Assembly (NCBI GenBank): GCA_033675265.1
Contig: JAUJYZ010000158.1
Span: 1-64,000 of the forward strand
Reading direction: 5' to 3'
Origin: Actinostola sp. cb2023
Lineage: Eukaryota > Cnidaria > Anthozoa > Actiniaria > Actinostolidae
Length of the DNA stretch: 64,000 nt
Both the position numbers and the translations under genes were made by a program. Shown here one piece after another: positions 1-11,100 of this stretch. The notes beneath the pieces were generated by a model. It did no database searches, had not been told where the DNA came from, and was given only the letters and a program-made list of their open reading frames with translations. Within the stretch, counting starts at the first letter, position 1. Each line of letters opens with the position of its first letter.

Positions 1-2830
1 AAAGAAAACAATGTATATGAATTTAAGTCTACTAAGGTGAACAATTATCCCCGAAGTGGAGGCTGTTTGAGTAGTGGTGATATTATATTACCGAGCCATG
101 AATCCTCGAGTACGGCAATGTAAATAGATCACCACTCCTACCGACATCTGAGTGGGATATACATGTTTAGTAGTTATCCAAATCAGTTGGGGAAAATGGC
201 TCTTTCATAAACAATAAATTCGAGACTGTAGCGAAACGACTACGCCATTTGAATCATCGTCCCAAAACAGTGAATAGCCAACTCTTTCCCGAGTTTTGCG
301 GGAGCCAAAATTGCTATCAAATATGCTATCCACTGATTTGGTAAATACTATCTACCGTTCACAGAACATCAAGGCTTAAACAGTGTTTCTAATGTGTTTA
401 CAACTATAAGTTTAGTAAATTATCTACAACCAACCAACGCAACCTGTGGCACACAACTGCTGGGATACACTGTACTTTCTGTATGCACAGTAGAAATTCC
501 AGTGAGTTTGATTCTTAGTGAAATCCAAATTCACCGTCAGATTAGAGAAGCGAGCTAAACTCAGTTTAACTACATAACAGGTTTGGTATGTGGACGGGGT
601 ATAAGATTGTCTATTAGTCTACTACTATTCACGGTTCTACTGTGCGTCAATCCTATAATTCATTTAAAAAAATAAAAATCACTTCACTCTGTTTCTAAAA
701 AACCACTGTTTTTATGCCTTTTATATCACTAGTCTGTGTATAATTAATAAGTGCAGCGAAAGATGCAAATACCATCTATTAGCATAATGGAGATCCTGGG
801 CTTCGACTGGACCAAAACCTAAAGTGCGTCACGGAAGTATAACCCCTCGACGCATCATATCCGCCCTCAAATGAACAGGTCATTCTCTAGTCTGTCAGCG
901 CACAGAGTATCAGGCTCCTCACCCTCCAATTTCGTCCTACTCTTGGCCACTGCAATGGGAAGACATCATCCCTAGCTTTTCTCGAACGACGTCATGGAAT
1001 TTCGGGGTCTTCTCAGGGAGGTTCGTTTTGATATCCTTCTCCAGTAAACGATGCTGTCCAATCTATCCAGGCACTGCTTACCAGGGTTACGTGTTGCTCA
1101 GCTCACAAGCTCCAATGCCTCTGGGCTACCATCCTCAGAACTGGTTCTATGGCCCAGCCGAATATCTTTAGGGGCATAGCACAGTAGCTGGGTTGTCAGC
1201 ACGCTCTTAATTCTGGATATGAGGATGATTTCCTCATATCTAGCCCCCATGCGGAAAGGTCGTTTGGAAGTACTTGAATTCTCCTCTTCATGGATTAAGT
1301 TAGATTCTCTGATAAACCACATGCAAAGTCATTTCAGTAACATCGCAGGTCTCAGGCGGGCACAACGATATAGAGGGAGCGGGTGGAGGCATGAGTGCGG
1401 GTGGAGCGGGAGGGGAGGATGAAACAGGGGGGGGTGGTACTCCATTCTTGGGTGCCTTTGGCCATTCGGTGCCTTTGACTGCTGTAACAGTGTCGTTTGG
1501 TGGGGGCCGTTCTTCAGATGTTAGAGCGGAAGAACGATTCTGGGGATTATGTAGATTAATTTGATAAACAGCGATAAGCCAATATTGTCATTCTGAGTCA
1601 AACCATTTTTTCCTCTATCCTCTAGACAACAGACAGTACAATATGTAACCGGCAATACGACACTGGCTGGGGGCAAGTCTCGCTTTAAAGGTTTGCGCAG
1701 CATTGTGCAGGCTCAGGATGTCTATATGTCGCCTAGTATTGGGGTCACTTGTCATACGTTCACTACTATAGCCTCATAGTAGGGCTACGAGTAGCGACTG
1801 AGTGGCTTCCGCCCTGCAGGGTTATCCACACGAACGTCCCGATAATGGGACGCGAAGTTGATAGCCCCCATACTTATATAGGTCGCGGGGAAGCGATGAG
1901 TCCACGAGTCCAGTATCCAAGCACGACTTAAAGGAACGTCGAAATACTGGCAGAAAGGCCCTTCTAGACTAGATGATGGGGTAAGCTGTTTGTAATAGGT
2001 AGTGTTTTGTGGCAGAAACCATGTGAAATTGTCACCGTTAGAAAATAGTATCACCTTAGCGAATTACTTAAATAGTAGCTGAACATAGTGGTATGCTCTA
2101 TCTTAGATACTTGTTGTCCTATTGATTGCCAGTTGGTGCTTGAAAGAATTTAGCAGGCTACACTTTAGGTGAAATACGTTAGGCATTGACTCTGATAGAT
2201 TGATCCATAGTTTTGGTATTCACGACATGGATTGCAGCGATTTCTAGACAGCTCAAAGTAACTCTTGGTACAATACAAACTCGTATACAATCCCATCCAT
2301 TGACAGGTTAGACTGTCAGATCCTGAGCAACATCTATATCGTTGCGCTGATCAGATCCATGTTAATGATCTCCATAAATAATGGAGATAGATAAAAGGCC
2401 TTTATTTTCACCAGTAGGGTAGAGCTCACTGAAGAGTTAGCTAAACTATATGAACTTGGTGGGGGCTCTCAATATTTTGAAGTACACTTTCTGACTAGGT
2501 CTGAAGCACTTTGTACACGTGTAAGGGACAGGGCGCGCTGTGTTCTGGAGGTTTGTTCTAAGCTGTGATTCAGACAGCACGCTGTTGGCATACTTATGGG
2601 TCACGATGCGACGCCGAACAGGCGCTCTAGCTGATGATGGAAGATCTTACCTATTGAGTAGAACATCCATCATGACGACATAGGCATTGTTGTATCAGGA
2701 GTTTGTACGACTTTAAAGATTTATCTATGTCCTAGGTATAGAGGAATTCTTAATTCATATTGCATGGTAAATTTACTGGTCTCTTTTGACACGTGTGAGC
2801 TATATAAGCGCTGCCTATGTATCGATAGTT
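1..2830. other. Gene-free, repeat-free segment of distinct texture
   Basis: No ORF above 90 codons, no recognisable protein, no tandem repeat and no palindrome. Short homopolymers are rare and CpG looks near expectation (about 22 in the first 600 bases by eye), unlike most of the window. It ends near 2830, where AT-rich DNA with A and T runs begins. Function unknown; it may be upstream BICC1 intron, a foreign insertion or an assembly artefact. Confidence 0.4.
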
Positions 2831-4925
2831 TGTATAAAAAATACTTTATTATTGGTTGAATTTTTTTATTTATTTCTCTTTTTTAAAAAAATATACAAAT
2901 GCGGATTAAGCTTTAGTTCGCTAATTTTTGTACTTGCAACTTAAAAATATGAAGGAAAAACGCATGGCCATTGACTGACTAACAAAATGCGGAACAAACT
3001 ATTGGCCACTGACACGTACAAGGATAAAAAAAACTAGAACTTAAGACGATAAAAATAAATTAAATAAAAAAAAAAACTCATCCGTCTAAAAAAAAATCAA
3101 GAATCTAAAAAAATTGCTTAGAACATCGCAAAATAACCGCCAATAACACTCTCAAAACCACCAGTTTTGGAGAATTACATTTTTGACAATCAACAAATGC
3201 AAAACTATAAATGTTGACATATTATCATACACATAGCTGCTCTCCTAAAAAACAGAATTATGAAATCTAAAAAAAAAATATGTATTTTCCTAGTGAAAAC
3301 AAACGAAATAGTAACTTAGAAATCAAAAAACAAACTAACAAACGAATTAAATTGAGATTAAATCAATATAAGTACGAAGAATGAAACGTTTATTTGACCG
3401 AAAGACATCAGCTATGTCTCAACATGGCACTTACATTACTCTTAGGAATGAAATAATATGAAAGCGACATACACTACCATTTAGATATACCCCTAGAAAC
3501 CCCCCGCACACCCAAAATACAGTACAGGGATGCGCGCTGACCCCAAAGGAGGACGTCAGAACTCCGTACTAAACAGACGTGAACGAACACATGTACGGCG
3601 AATGAACACAACCAACAAATGTGTCAACTGAGCAATATGTATACTACATACTTTCCCGCTAAAGCGTGCAAAAATGATTTGGGCTCAAACTAAGCACAAC
3701 AGCACGTTGTGATAAGACTGGAAAACGACATGGATGATACTCTGGTCACTATGCTGGTCATCAAGCAATTTGTCAGTGTGCGTAATACGAGATACACCCA
3801 TCTATGTGTCAATGGTATGGACTAATCATACTTATAACAATAAAACAGAGGCAACATTAACCTTCATTTCGGCATTTCATTTACTCAAAACTGACGAAAT
3901 GCCCAACAAAGAGGCAACTCAACATTTGAGACAGTTCCTCGTTGACAACAAACAGGATAAATTTTATCGGATTTACAATTTGAAACTTCGCTACACAAAG
4001 TCCATGTATCTGATAACATTGATCACTCAAAAACTGTGTCTCGACGATTTTTGGAATAATTTTATTTCTATTCAAAAAGTTGTGCTTTTGATATAAACAG
4101 ACAAATCACTAGTTTATGAGCAGTACTCAAACTTTGAAACCGGATGATTAAAGAATGGAGTAATATATGGCAAAATTCGGAGACACAGTTTTGACAAGTG
4201 ATATCTACTAGAAGCTCATTGAGGTGTTTATCCTTCGACGGCCGACGAGACTTTGTGGCTGTCAAAAACTTATTTTCACTCTCTGCATAGGTGAAATTTC
4301 GGTTTTGAAGGAATATTCACCATCACCTCAGCAGTTTCTCTATCTTAAAAATCCATCTTTCATTAAGATTCTATGTTTATTAAGCTTATAAGAAAATGTA
4401 TACTTTGTTGGGTTAACATTTCTATAGTATTTTGACAGCTAGAGCGTGTTGAACGGAGGTCAGAAGACGGTCGTTTGGGTAGGTAATGATACAGCTTTAA
4501 AAATTGTTGCTTGTTTGTCGTGGTTTTCGTCGAAAATATCGAACTTCTATAAAGAAAACACACGATAATCTACTCGGAAATATGAGCCTGGAAATGAACT
4601 GCCTCTCGCTGGCCAATACTTTGAGTCCCCGAAGGTACGAGTCGTCGCGACGAGAGCGACGAGAGGAAGAGGACTCCTCTTCAGCTCCTTTATTTATGAC
4701 GTCAGCGAAAGCTATCAGTCGGGGTTCGGATTACTAAAGGTCATCAGAAACAAATACAGACAATAACATAGCTTCGGAGAGCTTATAAGCGATACGGAAA
4801 ATACAAATATTACCCAAAATACTGACTCTACGTGACCTGTTGCCCGTGGTTGAAAACACATTTATTGTCTTCATTACAGGCCTTCTGACTCTTCATAATG
4901 ACTGCGAAGGTAGAACCTCATTGGT
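2831..4925. other. AT-rich non-coding stretch
   Basis: A-runs and T-runs dominate 2840-3360. ORFs at 3734-4096 (120 codons) and 4504-4737 have no recognisable product and overlap minus-strand ORFs of similar size. Probably BICC1 intron. Confidence 0.4.
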
Positions 4926-4928
4926 AAG

Positions 4929-5047
<119 letters not shown>

Positions 5048-5065
5048 TAATTATTAAACCACAAT

Positions 5066-5109
5066 TGCTTTGATATCGGGATCCAACATGGCCGCCATGA
5101 CGTCACGTG
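5066..5109 (+). repeat. Dispersed repeat copy with YY1-like and CRE-like core
   Basis: Contains ATCCAACATGGCCGCC followed by TGACGTCA. It is nearly the reverse complement of 11046-11089, so a mobile or duplicated module is likely. Confidence 0.6.
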
Positions 5110-5167
5110 AAAACCAACAATTTGTCTTTTCATATCAGTTTGTAACTGTCGTCTTTTGTAATTCTAG

Positions 5168-8100
5168 TTTTCGCGCACCTCGTCTGGATCAAGTGGTAAG
5201 TTCCTTGTCAGTTTTCAGTGATATTTGATGATAAAGGAGAATGCAAATGATGTTGATTCAACTGAATGCGCATGCTGCACTTTCAACCCCAGTCCTTAAT
5301 GATGCATCAAATTACATGAAGAATTGGAAGAATGCTGTGGTTATGTTTAACTATGTTTTTGTACGTATGATCCTGGAAGAGAGTAATGATGTTGATGATG
5401 ATGTTATTGATATTGATGTTGATGATGATGTTATTGATGTTGATGTTGATGATGTTCACGATGATGATGTTATTGATGTTGATGATGATCACATTGATGA
5501 TGATCACATTGATGATGATGATGATGTTATTGATGTTGATGATGATCACATTGATGATGATGATGATGTTATTGATGTTGATGTTGATCACATTGATGAT
5601 GATGATGTTATTGATGTTGATCACATTGATGATGATGTTATTGATGTTGATCACATTGATGATAATGATGATGTTGATGATGATCACATTGATGATGATG
5701 ATGATGTTATTGATGTTGATCACATTGATGGTGATGATGATGTTATTGATGATGATCACATTGATGATGATGATGATGTTATTGATGTTGATCATATTGA
5801 TGATGATGATGATCTTATTGATGTTGATGATGATCACATTGATGATGATGATGATGATGTTATTGATGTTGATCACATTGATGATGATGATGATCTTACT
5901 GATGTTGATGATGATCACATTGATGATGATGATGATCTTATTGATGTTGATCACATTGATGATGATGATGATCTTATTGATGTTGATGATGATCACATTG
6001 ATGATGATGATGATGATTATTGATGTTGATCACATTGATGATGATGATGATCTTATTGATGTTGATGATGATCACATTGATGATGATGATGATGTTATTG
6101 ATGTTGATCACATTGATGATGATGATTGATCTTATTGATGTTGATGATGATCACATTGATGATGATGATGATGTTATTGATGTTGATCACATTGATGATG
6201 ATGATGATCTTATTGATGTTGATCACATTGATGATGATGATGATCTTATTGATGTTGATGATGATCACATTGATGATGATGATGATGTTATTGATGTTGA
6301 TCACATTGATGATGATGATGATCTTACTGATGTTGATGATGATCACATTGATGATGATGATGATGTTATTGATGTTGATCACATTGATGATGATGATGAT
6401 CTTACTGATGTTGATCACATTGATGATGATGATGATCTTATTGATGTTGATGATGATCACATTGATGATGATGATGATGTTATTGATGTTGATCACATTG
6501 ATGATGATGATGATCTTATTGATGTTGATCACATTGATGATGATGATGATCTTATTGATGTTGATGATGATCACATTGATGATGATGATGATCTTTATTG
6601 ATGTTGATCACATTGATGATGATGATGATCTTATTGATGTTGATGATGATCACATTGATGATGATGATGATGTTATTGATGTTGATCACATTGATGATGA
6701 TGATGATCTTATTGATGTTGATGATGATCACATTGATGATGATGATGATGTTATTGATGTTGATCACATTGATGATGATGATGATCTTACTGATGTTGAT
6801 GATGATCACATTGATGATGATGATGATGTTATTGATATGGATGATATTGTTGATAATTCTGATAACTGGTGTGGTGGTGGTCGTGATGATAGTGAAATAT
6901 GATGACATTGATGATGATGATGATGGTGGTTGATGGTGTTGTACATCATGTTGTCACAGATAAATGTGACTCTACCCTCAACACGTTTTATTGCTGAATC
7001 GATTCTTTGCAAGCTTTGCATGATTATTCATACTCTAATCGCATGTATGGTATTTAAGATGACGCGATGAAACTATGGCAACAGCAAGACATATACACTA
7101 ACTACTGACACTAGTAACTTCAACTTTAGGTAACAAACATTATTTTGACTCGGTAGTTAACTGATTAAATACAATACAATTCCAACGGACGCATGCGCAC
7201 TTGTAACCGAATTATATGACGAGCACTAAAGGACAATAGCTGAATAACCTGTGGCTACATGAGGAGGGGAGGGGAGGGGGTGTTGACCTGCGAACAGAAT
7301 TAGGGGTAGGAGAGAAGAGTTCCTCCGCAAAGTTTCCATCTGTAACCTGTAAAACCTGTTTAGAATATAGTTTATCTAAAGTTGCTCCATTGACGTTGTT
7401 AGGGTCCGGTCTTCCTGATCCACAAACGGTCGAGATACTGTCTGGAACCAAGAACGTTTCCCTTCTGTAAGTACAGCCCAACCTTTGCTTCTGAGGCTAT
7501 CAAAAAATATATTTGTATGCGCCTTTTTATGGGTTTCCTGTGGTAGAGCGCGCGCGCAATACGTATTATGTTGGGCTCCCTGTGCATGTCCCGTAGGACG
7601 CGCCCGCACCCTGGCGCCCGCAGAAATGCTGATTTACCTCAATTACGCCGGCACACGTTTACCAATAGGAACAATTCTCTGTTGTTTCAAGATCGATCAA
7701 CGCGCGTTACTATATTGATTAGCTACGGACTGATATCGATTTGACGTCCATTGTTGTATCTATTTCAGTGCTACTAATGATGATGATGACAATAGCCTTA
7801 GTTCATCACTTCGATCTTCCCTGTAAGTAAAACTTGTTTCTAATAGTACTGAAATTTAGTGCATTTTTTTACACGGCGTAACAGTATGGACACCCGAACC
7901 GTGAACACTTAGGTTTTTTCTAACACATATATATAAATTATCAATTGAGCAAACTGATCACAAAAAATATTTATTTTGATCACTAAGTGTATTTAAAATC
8001 AATGCTCCATTTGCGAGGTTGAGGCAATAGAAAGTTCGAAAAAAAAAGTTCGAAAAAAACTTGAAGTGTTCACGGTTCGAGTGTCCACACTGTAAAGTTT

Positions 8101-11100
8101 CATTCTACACCCTTTTTTCTACACTTGTGGATTGGGGTGCTATCATCACCGCCATCATCGTCATCATCATGACCGTCAATACTATTTTGTTAACGGAAAG
8201 TTTTCAGAATTTCCTTCATGTTTTCTTCTTGTAATTGATAATTTCGTCTTCTTTTTCCAGATTTAACAAACTTCTTCTGAATCACCACACTGTACCTTCT
8301 GTAAGTATACTGTACAATAATGCCTCGATTTAAGACCTATGAGGGTTGTATTGTAGGCATGACGGCTTTACTCCAAACTAATCGTGATTCTTTTGCATTG
8401 TAGATTAATGAATACGAAAGGAAGAAAGAGCTGGCATCAAAAGGTACGTAATCCATGATTTATGATGACGAAGCAGAAAAGCCTGATTTTCACTAGCGAC
8501 AGCAAGCATAAGCACAACAAGCAGAAGAAGAAGCACAAGTATAAGTACAAGTACAAGAGGCCTTATGTCACTGTAAACGGGCCTGACACAAGCATAAGCG
8601 CAAGCACAAGAGACCTTATGTCACTGTAAACGGGCCTGACACAAGCATAAGCGCAAGCACAAGAGACCTTATGTCACTGTGAAAACAGGCCTGACACAAG
8701 CATAAGCGCAAGTACAAGAGACCTTATGTCACTGTGTAAACGGGCCTGACACAAGCATAAGCGCAAGCACAAGAGACCTTATGTCACTGTGTAAACGGGT
8801 CTGACACAAGCAGAAGCAGAAGCACAAGTACAAGAGGCCTTATGTCACTGTGTAAACAGGCCTGACACAAGCATAAGCGCAAGCACAAGAGACCTTATGT
8901 CACTGTGTAAACGGGTCTGACACAAGCAGAAGCAGAAGCACAAGTACAAGAGGCCTTATGTCACTGTGTAAACGGGCCTGACACAAGCATAAGCGCAAGC
9001 ACAAGGACCTTATGTCACTGTGTAAACGGGTCTGACGCAAGCATAAGCACAAGCGCAAGAGACCTTACGTCATTGTGCCGGAAAGGGGCCCGACGCAAGC
9101 ATAAGAACAGGGATCAAAATTTGTCGATTTCTTGTGCTTGCGTCGGACCCGTACGTTTTCTTCTTCCAATTCATGACTCCATCAAGCTTGTGGTTATACA
9201 TGTTTGTAGTTATGCTTGCGTGGTGGAAACCAGTCAATGAACTATACGATACTGGTGGAGAATTGGCGGGAGGTATTTGCTACTATATAACCCAATATTT
9301 TTCATATTTCTTTCCCATAGCGATGCAAAAGAAGGTTCAATTTCCTGAAGTACGAGTGCCCACAGATACATGGAGTGGCCTTGGTTTCTCAAAATCCATG
9401 CCAGAATCAGCTATACGACAAGCTGTAAGTACCATGAAGTTTCTTTATGTACAGTTGAGACAACAAATGAACGGTATTTTGGAACGGAGACAATGGTCAT
9501 ATATATCCTGTTAACTTCCGCCATGGAATTATTAAATATTATTATCAAATATGTATTGCGTATACAGGGATGTAGCCAGGATTTTCCATTGGGGGGGGGG
9601 GGTCACACTCCATATCGTTCACCACCAAATCCCCTCCCCCTCCTCCCTCAAACAGATAAATTTAAAGAGTAGACCCAGAGGAAGAGGGGTCACAGGCTCC
9701 CTGTGACCTCCCCCTGCCTAGGCTGTGAAACAAGGCCAAAATGAAGACCTTCAAATTCCTCCCTCACTTCGATCTGGCGTCCGAGCCATCCTGATTCTAG
9801 TACTTCCCTATAATGATAATTTATTTTGTGTTGTTTTCAGCTTGAGAAATCGCGTGCTAAAGGGATGATGCCTCCCTATAGTGGACCTGTTAATGGCACG
9901 CTACCCGAGGTAAATACTCAATATTATCGCCCTCATCTACGGCAAATAAATTAAGGAGGGAGGGGCCGGCCCTCCTTTCTCTCCTCCCTTTCTTTTTTCA
10001 CCACACCCCTCTCTGGGCTAGAATTAAACGCAGGTTATATTTAAAGTAAAAAATATATCACTTTTACCAGAATGCCTTACCACCGCTGTCGACGATTGAG
10101 AATCGGGAGTCACGCAGCAAGAGCTCATCTATTTATGAGGTATTGACGTAATAATGGCGATATTGATAATAATAGTACAACCTCGGTATATAATAATAAA
10201 AATAAAATATTACGGACGCCTTAAAGACCATAAGAAGCGAAAGAAGAGAAGTGCCGGAACGCAACGCACGCGCAGTGTTAATCACTCGTAGATTATGTAA
10301 TCCATGAGTTATAGGGATGACATTGTGACACTTTTGGGATCACTCACTCACTCGGCTGTAAACTTTCATTACGTTACCGCTGACGTACATCGCAGGCTCA
10401 TACCTTTGGGGGGAGGGGGTGGTAATCCACGAGTTACCTTTGATTAAGCCGGTGATCGAAATGTGGGGTTCGACTGTAATGTAATTCGTATGTGATAATG
10501 ATCATAAAGATCTCTATTAATTAATTCATTAATCTTAATTGAATCTTACTTGATATCCAATTTACAGAGTGCAAGCCACTACGATAGATCAGGTCAGTAT
10601 TAAACCCGTTAAACTAAAAATGATTCTTTTGACGGGCTTCCTGTGGTATGGACGACATATTTGTGCCCCTTTTAATTCCCCGTAAAGCGCTACGTGCGCA
10701 GTTGATTCCGCAAGGATTACATACGGAGAGCTGATTCAAAGGGAGCCCGAATATAATACCCCGCGCGTTCTATCACAGGAAGCCCATCAAAAGACGCATG
10801 TGGGCTCCCTGTGCACATACCGCCTATTATCGTTATTTGATAGTTTATTTGACTCTCTTTTGTTATCCAGATACTTTTAGCCCTACCGTAGGTGAACGAC
10901 GCAATAGCTTTCCCTGTTCATCATTGCCTTCATCATCAGGTCAGTATCAGGTCATCCCCCACCCCTTGCACACACAGGGGGGAGGAGGACAGTGCTTTTT
11001 GTAACCCCTCCCTCCATAAGACGTCTCGCGCATATTGCTGGTTTGCATGTGACGTCACGGCGGCCATGTTGGATCCCGATAACAAAGCATTCCTCATTAG

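Noticed and set aside
1880..1935. Hammerhead-ribozyme-like core (GATGAGTCC, ACGAGTCC)
   Set aside because: The CUGANGA and GAAA core elements and the closing stems are not all present.
4560..4636. Possible further BICC1 exon ending CCCCGAAG before GTACGA
   Set aside because: The required frame has a TAA and no credible acceptor between it and the open part.
6960..7075. Open frame after a CACAG acceptor reading [10 protein letters not shown]
   Set aside because: No donor follows, and the frame stops; it does not resemble BICC1.
10455..10490. B-box-like GGGGTTCGACTG
   Set aside because: No A box or tRNA-like pairing nearby.
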